Source of the DNA: Betaproteobacteria bacterium SG8_40
GTDB taxonomy: Bacteria; Pseudomonadota; Gammaproteobacteria; Burkholderiales; Eutrophovitaceae
Direction of reading: 5' to 3'
Length of the DNA: 18,461 nt
Assembly: GCA_001304425.1 (NCBI GenBank)
Contig: LJTS01000005.1
Span: 1-18,461 of the forward strand
Positions 1-7,370 of this stretch are shown piece by piece. The translations under genes and the position numbers were made by a program. The notes beneath the pieces were generated by a model. That model worked only from the letters and a program-made list of their open reading frames with translations. It made no database searches and was not told the origin of the DNA. Positions within the stretch are counted from its first letter, which is position 1; every line of letters begins with the position of its first letter.

Positions 1-614
1 AACCGCGCGCCGACCCGGTCGAAACCCGATACCGGGTCCTCACCGATGAAATGGGCATTCGCCACGTCGTAGCAGACACCAACCTCGTCGGCACCGTAAC
101 GCGTCAGCGCATCCATCATTGATTCGGCATCGGGCAGGAACGCGAACGGCATGTTCTCGACCCAGAGTTCGACGCCCGCACGCGCTGCAACCGGCAGCAA
201 CACGTCCAGGGCGCGAAAAAAATGCGGTTCCATCTTTTCCGCCGGAAGCGGGAACAGCGGATTGGGCTTGCCCGGCCCGAGGATCAGCGCTTTGGCATTC
301 AGCTCACCCGCCAGCCGCAGGTAGTCGCTATTCAGAGAGATGCTGTAATCGCGCATCCCTTCGGTAGCGGCCGCAATATTCAGATCGATGTTCGGCGTGT
401 TAAGCGTGACCAGTGAAACGTCGTGGTCTTCGATCACCCGGCGCAGGTCGCGCAGCGTTTCCTCGCTGTCGGTGATCCACAGGTGCCCCGGGTAGAGCAT
501 AAGCTCGATCGACTTCACGCCGCGTTCGGCGAGCCAGCGCACGCACTCCACGGCCGACACCGTTTGTATCCAGGAATAGGTGTTGATGCCGAAATCCGCG
601 CCCCAACGATTCAT
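1..614 (-). CDS. Sugar phosphate isomerase/epimerase-like TIM-barrel protein, 3' part beyond the window edge
   Basis: The reading frame is open from an ATG at 614-612 to the window edge, giving 204 residues without a stop; the C-terminus is missing. An AGGAAA Shine-Dalgarno site lies just upstream on the minus strand. The protein starts MNRWGADFGINTYSW and resembles the xylose-isomerase-like/AP-endonuclease-2 TIM-barrel superfamily: GVKSIELM after the first helix, LGPGKPNPL in the middle, then VELWVENMPF and VGVCYDVANAHFIGEDP. The Glu of WVEN and the Asp and His of YDVANAH match the usual metal ligands of this fold. Such proteins isomerise or epimerise sugars or inositol derivatives, or act on hydroxypyruvate-like acids; the substrate cannot be told here. 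It is followed upstream by a 225-bp spacer and another minus-strand gene. Family assignment is fairly secure, function is not. Confidence 0.8.
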   Translation of the reverse strand, partial: MNRWGADFGINTYSWIQTVSAVECVRWLAERGVKSIELMLYPGHLWITDSEETLRDLRRVIEDHDVSLVTLNTPNIDLNIAAATEGMRDYSISLNSDYLRLAGELNAKALILGPGKPNPLFPLPAEKMEPHFFRALDVLLPVAARAGVELWVENMPFAFLPDAESMMDALTRYGADEVGVCYDVANAHFIGEDPVSGFDRVGAR

Positions 615-744
615 CAATGTTTCCTCAAGTCCAGTTCCAGGAAAGATCCACGGGTGGTTTGCCGTGATGAACGCCCGGGCGAACCGGGCCGTCGAAATAC
701 GAAGGAACCGGCGCGCGCCGATGCCACCCCCGGCCCGAAAGGGT

Positions 745-783
745 TCGGGAAAGCTGCGACCAGGTACATTGCAGCTTTCCCGA
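745..783. repeat. Strong 13-bp perfect inverted repeat (hairpin) between methyltransferase and isomerase genes
   Basis: The arm TCGGGAAAGCTGC (745-757) is followed by a 13-nt loop and its perfect reverse complement GCAGCTTTCCCGA (771-783). It lies 57 bp past the methyltransferase stop and before the isomerase start, both on the minus strand. There is no clear T-run after the stem in either direction, so it is not a textbook intrinsic terminator. It could be a terminator variant, a processing or stability hairpin, or a dispersed repeat. A second small hairpin (GCCCGG, 5-nt loop, CCGGGC; 673-689) lies in the same spacer. Confidence 0.6.
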
Positions 784-839
784 CCAATACTACCGAACAC
801 CGGGTCAGATGGACCACGCAGGTCCGCAACAGTCAGTAC

Positions 840-1652
840 TCACACGGCGACACTGACACGCAAAAACGTCGCCGGAATCGACATGGTGTCCTTGCTACGG
901 CTCTTATTATGCGCGTTGAACAGTGTATCGAGTTCCTGATGCAGTTCGTCGGCGCGTCCATCCTTCTCCGCCGCCTCATAGGCATTCATCGTCGGGCCAT
1001 AGTATTGACGGAAATTGCCGAGGAATTCGGAGGGCGAGCTTGGCGCTTCAAAGGTGAACGTTTCCTTCGCGAAGGACACGTTCTGCGCCGGGATGCCCGC
1101 GGCTTCGAAACGTTCAATTACATTGCTCTCTACGCCCCAGGTCATTGGGCTGACGAAACCCTCCGGCGGTGGCGGCGTGTAAGCGGAACTGATTTTCAGG
1201 ATCTGCGCAACCAGGGTCGGATCACCGGGAATCCAGTTTCCCATGATGATGCGCCCGCCCGGCCGGGTCACGCGCACCATTTCCTTTGCCACGTCGAACG
1301 GCTTGGGTGCAAACATGGCGCCGAAGATGGACACCGAAAGATCGAAGTGATCGTCCTTCAACTGGCGCAGGTCGCACGCATCGCCTTCATGAAACGTCAG
1401 GTTCGTCAGGCCGAGCGATGCCGCACGCCTGTTTCCGGCCGCAACGAGCTTGCTGGAAATGTCGACGCCGGTGACATCCGCACCGGACTGTGCCGCCGGC
1501 ACGGCGGTCGTCCCGTCGCCGCAACCAAGGTCCAGCACCTTGTCGCCCTTGTTGATGCCGAAGCTCCTGACAAGTCTTTTACCGCTTTCCCGCATGCTTT
1601 CCGCGATGCGGGTGAAATCGCCTTTTTCCCATAGCGCCTTGTTCGGATTCAT
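840..1652 (-). CDS. Class I SAM-dependent methyltransferase
   Basis: This 270-residue protein starts at ATG 1652 behind an AGGAGT site. It has the class I methyltransferase core near its N-terminus: motif I VLDLGCGDGTT (about residues 39-49), an acidic ribose-binding position in TGVDIS (Asp64), EGDACDL (about 89-95) and a post-motif RVTRPGGRI (about 127-135). This places it in the UbiE/Methyltransf_11/25 group of small-molecule methyltransferases. The C-terminal half (160-270) has no motif that identifies the acceptor. Length is normal for the group. It is transcribed away from the thioesterase-like gene, with a 366-bp spacer that carries small palindromes. Target molecule unknown; membership in the fold is very likely. 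Confidence 0.9.
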   Translation of the reverse strand: MNPNKALWEKGDFTRIAESMRESGKRLVRSFGINKGDKVLDLGCGDGTTAVPAAQSGADVTGVDISSKLVAAGNRRAASLGLTNLTFHEGDACDLRQLKDDHFDLSVSIFGAMFAPKPFDVAKEMVRVTRPGGRIIMGNWIPGDPTLVAQILKISSAYTPPPPEGFVSPMTWGVESNVIERFEAAGIPAQNVSFAKETFTFEAPSSPSEFLGNFRQYYGPTMNAYEAAEKDGRADELHQELDTLFNAHNKSRSKDTMSIPATFLRVSVAV

Positions 1653-1693
1653 GGTGATACTCCTATTCGTTTGTTAACTGACGAGTGATCGAA

Positions 1694-1708
1694 ACAGAAT
1701 TTTTCTGT
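1694..1708. promoter_or_regulatory. Operator-like palindrome upstream of the methyltransferase
   Basis: ACAGAA-ttt-TTCTGT is a perfect 6-bp dyad centred about 49 bp upstream of the methyltransferase start. Position and AT-rich centre fit a repressor operator overlapping the promoter, but there is no regulator gene nearby to support it. Confidence 0.3.
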
Positions 1709-2004
1709 GCGAAAAGTCACACATTTCATTCGCTGATGCTGGCGGTACGTTACCGATGCCGCACTTACAGATCACTGACGCATTCGAAAAGCCGTTTTAC
1801 GGCACCTGGAAACCCGAACGTCATGAACGCGGTCTTCGCCTGGGGCGAACAAGGAACAGCTGAAGGGCACGGTTTTCATCGGCAGCCGGCGCAATGCAAC
1901 AACGCCGATGCGAGCACAGCATCACGACCAGCGGCCCGCCGGACACGGTTTCGCAATCGACTACGTATACTTGTGGTCTACGGCGCGACGGGGCGCCGCA
2001 TCAA

Positions 2005-2011
2005 AGAGAGG
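2005..2011 (+). promoter_or_regulatory. Ribosome binding site that selects a TTG start
   Basis: AGAGAGG is the only good Shine-Dalgarno match near the 5' end of the thioesterase-like frame. It sits 7 nt before an in-frame TTG at 2019-2021, where family-like sequence begins, and argues for that start over the ATG at 1908. Confidence 0.6.
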
Positions 2012-2018
2012 CCTTGCG

Positions 2019-2807
2019 TTGGCATTTTTTGAATCGGAAACAGCAATCACCCAAATTGGCGAGGGCGTCTGGGAAAGCCGGCTGTCGGCAAACTGGAACA
2101 TCGGCCCCAACAGCAACGGCGGATATGCGATGTCACCCGTGCTTCGCGCGCTGCGCGAACTGACCGGCAAACCGGACCCGATCTCCGTCACGACGCATTT
2201 TCTTCGCCCGGTTCAGGGCGGCAGCGTCTGCCGCATCGACGCTTCCCTGATCCGGACGGGCCGGACCACGGCGACGGCGCAGGGAACCTTGTCCTGCGAC
2301 GGCAAGGACCGGTTGATCGTGATCGCCGCATTTGGCGCAGTCGAGGAAGCGGTCGGCATCGGTCCGGAAATGGGACCCACGGCACCCGAACTTCCGCCGG
2401 TCGAACATTGCATTGCGCGCGGCAGGCTGAAACAGGGCGTGGAACTGCCGTTACTGTCGCGCATCGATTGCGTGCTGCATCCGGATTGCGTCGAGCCCGG
2501 CGAGCGCGCGGTGGTGGAAGGATGGGTGCGATTTTCGGATGGTGCCGACGCATCGACGTTGTCGCTGCCGTGCTTCACCGATGTTTTCCCGCCGGCACTC
2601 ACCGCACTCGTCGGCAACACCGGTTGGGTACCGACGATCGAACTGACGACACACGTCCGTCGCGCACCGAAGCCCGGCTGGTTGCGCGCGCGACTCGAAT
2701 GCGACGATCTTCACAAGGGCCGCATGATCGAAACGGGCGCATTGTGGGATTCGAGCGGCGCACTCGTCGCGCGCAGCCGCCAGATTGGATTATTGCTGAA
2801 GACGTGA
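2019..2807 (+). CDS. Acyl-CoA thioesterase family (double hotdog) protein
   Basis: The product is 262 residues from a TTG start at 2019, chosen because AGAGAGG lies 7 nt upstream and because similarity to the family begins at once (MAFFESETAITQIGEGVWES). The N-terminal hotdog shows NWNIGPNSNGGYA (about residues 25-37) followed by VLRAL, a hallmark of the TesB-like/4HBT_3 thioesterases, then VTTHFLRPVQGG. The C-terminal half ends with ETGALWDSSGALVARSRQIGLL, the usual last strand of the second hotdog. The expected reaction is hydrolysis of an acyl-CoA thioester in the cytoplasm; chain specificity cannot be read. Length of about 260-270 fits the family. It converges on the DJ-1-like gene with 61 bp between stops. 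An ATG at 1908 would add 37 unlike residues. Confidence 0.8.
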   Translation: MAFFESETAITQIGEGVWESRLSANWNIGPNSNGGYAMSPVLRALRELTGKPDPISVTTHFLRPVQGGSVCRIDASLIRTGRTTATAQGTLSCDGKDRLIVIAAFGAVEEAVGIGPEMGPTAPELPPVEHCIARGRLKQGVELPLLSRIDCVLHPDCVEPGERAVVEGWVRFSDGADASTLSLPCFTDVFPPALTALVGNTGWVPTIELTTHVRRAPKPGWLRARLECDDLHKGRMIETGALWDSSGALVARSRQIGLLLKT

Positions 2808-2868
2808 ACCTGCAGGCTGAGACGCCAACTTCGGCATGGTCACTGTTTCCTGAACAAGGTCACGGGAA

Positions 2869-3501
2869 TCATTTTTTTGGACAAGCGTTCTCCGCGGCAA
2901 AATGTCGCGCGCGCAATTGCGGATCAAACTCGATGATCCGGGCGGTTTCTTCAGCTACATGATCGCCGCAAAATCTTCGAACGAGATGCAAGGTTGCGTC
3001 AATACAATAACTGACACCGCCCGAAGTGACCGTGGCGCCGGCTTCAACCACCGGCGCTTCGACAACATCAATGTCCGGATACTGCTTGCAGAGCAACTCG
3101 ATAGGGCTTTCTTCCGGGGCGATGACGCGCCGCTTTGTCGTAGCCTTCTTGCCTGACAGAAGACCGGCTGCCGCCAGAATCATTGCGCCGGTGCAAACCG
3201 ACGCAACAATGGAGGATTGCGCCGCGCGCCGCAAGAACGCCAGCACTGTTTGCGTCTCACTCTGCTTACGCCAACCTGGACCACCGGTCACGATCATCAC
3301 GTCTGCGCCCGGCCACGTATCGCTACCGTAGTCCGCCATCACTACCAACCCGCTTGCGAGCGTTACCGGGCCGGCCTTTGTCGCGACCGTATGTACCTTG
3401 ATGCCCGGGTCAACACGCCGGGCCATTGACAGAACGCCGAACGTTGCCAGATCGATTGGTTCTGTGCCCGGATAAAGAAATATCGCGAAAGTTTTACTCA
3501 T
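2869..3501 (-). CDS. DJ-1/PfpI family protein
   Basis: The 210-residue protein has the DJ-1/PfpI (type 1 glutamine amidotransferase-like) fold: a first strand FAIFLYPGTEPIDLATFGVL with a conserved acidic pair (Glu15, Asp18), VMIVTGGPGW (about 69-78), and the nucleophile elbow ASVCTGAMILAAAGLL with Cys103. SGGVSYCIDATLHLV follows at about 160-174. This arrangement matches the isonitrile-hydratase/ThiJ-like subgroup or the sensor half of AraC regulators of the GlxA type; no helix-turn-helix domain is present, so it is the stand-alone form. It may act as a hydratase, glyoxalase or stress protein; the sequence does not decide. The start at 3501 has a weak GAAG upstream. It is divergent from msrB across a 455-bp gap. 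Confidence 0.88.
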   Translation of the reverse strand: MSKTFAIFLYPGTEPIDLATFGVLSMARRVDPGIKVHTVATKAGPVTLASGLVVMADYGSDTWPGADVMIVTGGPGWRKQSETQTVLAFLRRAAQSSIVASVCTGAMILAAAGLLSGKKATTKRRVIAPEESPIELLCKQYPDIDVVEAPVVEAGATVTSGGVSYCIDATLHLVRRFCGDHVAEETARIIEFDPQLRARHFAAENACPKK

Positions 3502-3956
3502 ATATCTTCACGTGGCTGGACATGCCCAATACGCAGTTTGACATGGCGAGCGGATAACGGGGTATCAAGCACGGCCCGATTTTCCGCTGACCCGCATGCA
3601 GCCGGCCGGGGAATTCCATCGAGCTGCTCGTTACACTGCCAGCGTACTCCGAACGCAAGCAGCACTGCTTCGGCCGCGCACGCCACACTTTTATCCGGCA
3701 CACACGCTTGAAGCAATGCCGCATCTCCCTTGCACCTGCCTGCTGTCTGCGCAATCGGATCAATTCGGGAAATCGGAGCATGGAGTGCTTCCCGCTTCTG
3801 CCCATCTTCGAAACCAGCGACGCGAGGTCGCGCATCGCCGCCATGCCATACAATGACTTCGTCCAAGTGGTAGTCAATTATCCGCCGCATGTGCCAGATG
3901 CGCGCAACCTTTGGCCGATGAGCGGGTCATATACGTTGTAATAAAAGGAGAGCCTT
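3502..3956. other. Long intergenic region, no gene recognised
   Basis: The gap lies between the divergent DJ-1-like and msrB starts. Several overlapping open frames of up to 130 residues cross it on both strands, but none has a Shine-Dalgarno site plus recognisable family sequence. The composition is not obviously different from the genes around it. A decayed gene cannot be excluded. AT-rich sequence just before msrB (about 3929-3946) is the likely msrB promoter zone, without a clear hexamer pair. Confidence 0.5.
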
Positions 3957-4475
3957 ATGAAGCGTCGAACCCTGTTGGGGGGACTCGTTGCACTACCTTT
4001 CCTGGAGTGGCATCAGGCGATTGCGCGCGACATTGGCGACGAAGCTGCCGCAACGGGATTCACCGTGCTTCGCAAGCCAAAGGCCGAGTGGAAAAAGCTG
4101 TTGGAACCCGCTCGCTATGAAGTTTTATTCGAGGAAGCTACCGAGCGACCGGGTTCGAGTCCGCTCAACCAGGAAAAACGCGATGGCGTATTCATCTGCG
4201 CCGCCTGCTATTTGCCCCTGTTCGATGCAGAGCACAAATACGAAAGCGGGACGGGCTGGCCGAGTTTCACTCAGCCCCTTGAAGGCCGCATGGGCACCAA
4301 GCGGGATTTCAAGCTTGTCTGGCCGCGCATCGAGTATCACTGCGCCCGCTGCGGCGGCCATCAAGGGCATGTCTTCGACGACGGCCCGCCGCCCAGGGGT
4401 GAGCGCTGGTGCAACAACGGCCTTGCCCTGCTCTTTGTCCCGCAAGACAAGCCACTGCCGCCTCTGCGGAGCTGA
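3957..4475 (+). CDS. msrB: Peptide-methionine (R)-S-oxide reductase MsrB, Tat-exported
   Basis: The 172-residue protein starts at ATG 3957 behind AAGGAG with 6-nt spacing. It begins MKRRTLLGGLVALPF, a twin-arginine signal (Arg3-Arg4) ending near ALARD-like residues 21-25, so export in a folded state is expected. The SelR domain follows: Zn-binding CxxC at Cys81/Cys84, the GTGWPSF signature (98-104), the second CxxC at Cys129/Cys132 in CARCGGHQGHVF, and the catalytic region RWCNNG with Cys152. These match the MsrB family, which reduces the R-epimer of methionine sulfoxide in proteins using a dithiol donor. The catalytic loop differs slightly from the common RYCINS form. Export suggests repair of oxidised periplasmic proteins. 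It stands alone, converging on the transglycosylase gene with 49 bp between stops. Confidence 0.95.
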   Translation: MKRRTLLGGLVALPFLEWHQAIARDIGDEAAATGFTVLRKPKAEWKKLLEPARYEVLFEEATERPGSSPLNQEKRDGVFICAACYLPLFDAEHKYESGTGWPSFTQPLEGRMGTKRDFKLVWPRIEYHCARCGGHQGHVFDDGPPPRGERWCNNGLALLFVPQDKPLPPLRS

Positions 4476-4524
4476 GCCTGTTCAGTTGCCGAGCCAGGAT
4501 GACCCGGGCGCAAATTCCCTGGAC

Positions 4525-6099
4525 CTACCGCTCCGTTTGATTTATCGCCTGCTGTCGCCGCGCCCGTTGTTCGGTAATCAGGGTGTACGCGAGGTAGTAC
4601 TTGTAGATATTACTCACGTACTGCACGGTTTCCCGGCCAATTTCCTCGGCCGCCATCACCTCCACATTGCCGAACCAGAGGTCCGGGTCGAGGCCTCGTT
4701 GCTCAGCCTTGCGGCGAAGGTTTCGTACGCGATTCGGTCCGGCGTTATAGGAAGCCAGTGCGAACAACTCCTGCTGCATCAGGTCGAGGTCCTTGTCACC
4801 AAAATAGTTATCGACAATCCACCGCATGTACTTGATGCCGGCATGAATATTCGGTTCTAGCTTGTGGATGTCCCTGATGCCGACGGCAGGATCGGCGGCC
4901 GTGGACGGGAGTAACTGCATGACGCCTATCGCACCTGCCGGACTGCGCACCTTCTGGTTCAGCCGGGACTCCTGATATCCCTGGGCAACCATCATCAAAT
5001 AATCGAAGCCATATTCCTCTGAGTACTTCCTGAACAAGTCCACCGTTTCGTCGAAACGCTTGAGATCGTTCCCGGAGGCAGCATCGCGAACCCATTGCGT
5101 GTTCTCGAGGTATCGCCTGAAGAGCATGTTGCCCATCAGCGTGCCTTCCGTGAACCGGGCCGTGAACGCATTGATCTCCTGCGCGAGCTGCGGGCTGTTC
5201 TTGCGAAACGCCCAGCCGATCCGCCCTCCTGTGCGAACAGCCAGATCTTCGTGCACCGTCAGGTCATCGAACACCTGCATCCAGAAATTCGCAATGTGGC
5301 TGTCCGCGATCGTGATGCCGATGATCCCGGCGTTGACCATCTCCAGCAGGTCTTCTGTCTCGAGATTCTCGTCGGCGGCACGTATCACCGCCGGCGCCCT
5401 GCCCTCTGAGCCAAGCCGAGTGTTCAGGCGCACCAGGCTCTGGTGGTAGCTGCTGGTCGTGCGCACCCACACCTCCTGTCCCGACAAGTCATCCAGACTC
5501 GACAGATCGGGCCCGGTGGGCCCGCTCACCACCAGCTCGCGAACGTCAGCACGAAACGGTTCTGAGAAGCTCACCACCTTGCGCCGCTCACCGGTGATTG
5601 TCAGGTTGGCGGCAACCAGATCGCCGAGACCGCTGAGCAGTGCCGGGACCAGAAGGTCTCGCGATACCGGCAGGATAACGACGCGTACTCTGGTCTTGCG
5701 CCGTCCAAGCCGCTCGTTGATGAACTTCTCGAACTCCACCATCTTGTCGTAGGTCACGCCGCGCTGAACCGCGCCATCGAGAAAGTAATCAGTGCGGTTG
5801 GGCGACACGAGAACACGTATGACACCCCGTTCTACCATGCCGTCGAAGTCCCCGGTCCATGACGGGCTCCGCTGCAATGACTGCAGCAGGGATGCTTGGG
5901 ACACTGCGGCATCAAGAAGCTTGTGGGCACCGCTGCCTGCAGCAACGGCTCGCGCTTTCTGCGCCTCGGGCGTCGCAGCGGCCAGCTGGTCGGCATCGTC
6001 GCCCTGGCCGCACCCCGCCAGCCATAGCACCAGAGCGGAGACCTTGATAAGGCCGCTCACCGGGCTACGCCTGAATCGATTGCGATGGGTTACGCGCAT
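4525..6099 (-). CDS. mltF: MltF-type membrane-bound lytic murein transglycosylase (lipoprotein)
   Basis: About 524 residues from ATG 6099, which has AAGGA six or so nt upstream; the open frame continues to 6447 but the extra 116 codons look non-coding. The N-terminus has a basic stretch, a hydrophobic segment and a lipobox LAGC (Cys30), so it is a lipoprotein. Residues about 90-330 form a solute-binding-protein family 3 domain (VLVSPNRTDYFL; LVAANLTITGERRKVVSFSEPF), which in MltF regulates activity. Residues about 355-500 are a family 1 SLT domain: GYQESRLN with catalytic Glu near 377, SPAGAIGVMQLLPSTA, ALASYNAGPNRV and YVSNIYKYY. It cleaves the MurNAc-GlcNAc bond with anhydro-ring formation. 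Architecture is that of MltF. It is the last of four minus-strand genes, with a 155-bp spacer before it. Confidence 0.92.
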   Translation of the reverse strand: MRVTHRNRFRRSPVSGLIKVSALVLWLAGCGQGDDADQLAAATPEAQKARAVAAGSGAHKLLDAAVSQASLLQSLQRSPSWTGDFDGMVERGVIRVLVSPNRTDYFLDGAVQRGVTYDKMVEFEKFINERLGRRKTRVRVVILPVSRDLLVPALLSGLGDLVAANLTITGERRKVVSFSEPFRADVRELVVSGPTGPDLSSLDDLSGQEVWVRTTSSYHQSLVRLNTRLGSEGRAPAVIRAADENLETEDLLEMVNAGIIGITIADSHIANFWMQVFDDLTVHEDLAVRTGGRIGWAFRKNSPQLAQEINAFTARFTEGTLMGNMLFRRYLENTQWVRDAASGNDLKRFDETVDLFRKYSEEYGFDYLMMVAQGYQESRLNQKVRSPAGAIGVMQLLPSTAADPAVGIRDIHKLEPNIHAGIKYMRWIVDNYFGDKDLDLMQQELFALASYNAGPNRVRNLRRKAEQRGLDPDLWFGNVEVMAAEEIGRETVQYVSNIYKYYLAYTLITEQRARRQQAINQTER

Positions 6100-6254
6100 C
6101 GCGTCCTTCCTGCTGAGCGCCAATGCATGCTTGTCAACCGCTTCGAAGTCCGTAGCCACGTCTCGTGATCCGGCGCCCGCGATACATAACAGTCCTCTCC
6201 CGGTTGCCGCCGGATGCTGCAAATCGGGGTCTGGCCCTGACGGATGTTCAACAG

Positions 6255-7172
6255 TCAATCGCCGGTGAACGGACCTTCCTTTTGCGCATTGAGCCGGTGC
6301 AGGATATCGACTGCTTCGGGAATGTTGCGCTCGCCAAACCCCATGTTGATGCCCAGCTTGAGGGTCTCCAGTGCGCCGCTGGACATCAGTGTCGCCGTCC
6401 CGTGTCTGGATGCCAACCGACTGTAGTATGTCATGTCCTTCAGGCAATTCGAGAGCGAGAACTGATGGGCATTCGGATCACCGTCGCAGATGTATTTCGA
6501 GAAGTTCTGGAAATTGCCGCAGTTCATTCCGGTATTGGCAATCAGGTCGCGCAGCACCTGTGGCTTGAGGCCAATCTTGGGCATCATCGCGTAGCACTCC
6601 GACCAGAGCGCGGCGTAGCCGATGCTGATCAGGTTGTTGACCAGCTTGAGCGCGTGCGCCGAGCCGACCGGGCCGCCGGTGGGCAGGATCACGCTCGCCC
6701 ATGTCGACAGCAGCGGGTGCCATTTCTTCACCAGATCGTCCGGCCCGCCGACAAAGGTCGTGAGTTCTCCCTCCCACGCATGCGCCGGTGTGCGCGACAG
6801 CGGCGCATCCATGAAGGTGATGCCGCACTCCGCCAGTTCCTTGTGCAGACGTTCCGTAACATCCGGTTCCGATGTCGAGCAGTCGATGATGGTCAACCCT
6901 TTTCTCGCGCCGGCAAGGATGCCGTCCGGCTTGCGCAGCGTCTGTTCCACCTGCGGTGCGCCTGTTACGCAAAGCACGATCACGTCGACCTTGCCTGCCA
7001 GCTCCTTCGCGTTCGATGCCTCGGTCGCACCGCGCTGAATCAGATCTTCCACGGCATCGCGCTTGCGATGCGCCACTACCGTAACAGGGAATCCCTTCTC
7101 GACGGCGTTCTTCGCCATCCCTTTGCCCATCAGTCCTACTCCGATGAAACCAACAGCGGGTTTGTCACTCAT
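6255..7172 (-). CDS. NAD(P)-dependent beta-hydroxyacid dehydrogenase (3-hydroxyisobutyrate dehydrogenase family)
   Basis: The protein has 305 residues from ATG 7172, placed by GGAGAGG 8 nt upstream; the longer frame to 7223 lacks support. The Rossmann motif GFIGVGLMGKGMAKN has GxGxxG at Gly11, Gly13 and Gly16. The substrate-binding signature is DAPLSRTPAHAWEG (122-135) in place of the more common DAPVSGG form; this variant occurs in other family members. The catalytic lysine is Lys176 in LKLVNN, and the C-terminal all-alpha domain has FSLSNCLKDM with Lys245. Members oxidise 3-hydroxy acids such as 3-hydroxyisobutyrate, glycerate or tartronate semialdehyde derivatives. Which cofactor and substrate are used is not clear. 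It lies 198 bp after the decarboxylating dehydrogenase, on the same strand, and may share its pathway. Confidence 0.92.
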   Translation of the reverse strand: MSDKPAVGFIGVGLMGKGMAKNAVEKGFPVTVVAHRKRDAVEDLIQRGATEASNAKELAGKVDVIVLCVTGAPQVEQTLRKPDGILAGARKGLTIIDCSTSEPDVTERLHKELAECGITFMDAPLSRTPAHAWEGELTTFVGGPDDLVKKWHPLLSTWASVILPTGGPVGSAHALKLVNNLISIGYAALWSECYAMMPKIGLKPQVLRDLIANTGMNCGNFQNFSKYICDGDPNAHQFSLSNCLKDMTYYSRLASRHGTATLMSSGALETLKLGINMGFGERNIPEAVDILHRLNAQKEGPFTGD

Positions 7173-7370
7173 TTCGTTTACCTCTCCATCTATAAAAAAC
7201 GTCTTCCCGCACGACTGCGGCAATCCTCTACATCTGACAACATCGATATCAGCGAAACCAACCGGCGCTGACCAACGACCTGGACGGGCGCGGCCGGGAG
7301 CAATCCGCGCGCTAGCGCACGCCGCACGCCAAACATCAGGTCATTCTGTCGGGCACGGGCGCACCGATCA

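Larger units (their letters stand above)
1653..2018. other. Divergent intergenic region, no gene recognised
   Basis: This spacer separates the methyltransferase (minus) and thioesterase-like (plus) starts. The open frame that crosses it in phase with the thioesterase gene, from an ATG at 1908, has low-complexity Arg/Ala-rich sequence and no Shine-Dalgarno site, so I treat it as upstream read-through. The region holds three short dyads: ACAGAA-ttt-TTCTGT (1694-1708), CGGTA-cgt-TACCG (1743-1755) and GCCGT-ttt-ACGGC (1791-1803). A TATACT hexamer near 1966 could be a -10 element for the plus gene, but no good -35 lies at the right distance. Confidence 0.5.

Noticed and set aside
423..1634. A 403-residue plus-strand open frame over the methyltransferase
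   Set aside because: It is antisense to a well-supported methyltransferase, Arg/His-rich and without family motifs or a ribosome site; a shadow of GC-rich coding DNA.
3846..3905. Minus-strand similarity to the transglycosylase segment around 4800-4850 (HMRRIIDY versus YMRWIVDN), as if a transglycosylase relic
   Set aside because: About 24 of 33 bases match by eye, but short matches of this level are expected by chance in a window this size, and the sequence on either side does not continue the similarity.
6100..6447. N-terminal extension of the transglycosylase frame
   Set aside because: The lipoprotein signal and ribosome site place the start at 6099; the extension overlaps the end of the next gene and is not family-like.
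6165..7271. A 368-residue plus-strand open frame over the hydroxyacid dehydrogenase
   Set aside because: Antisense to a gene with clear Rossmann and catalytic motifs; no family-like sequence of its own.
7309..7318. GCGCTAGCGC palindrome after the decarboxylating dehydrogenase gene
   Set aside because: Ten bases of GC-rich palindrome without a loop or T-run; likely chance.
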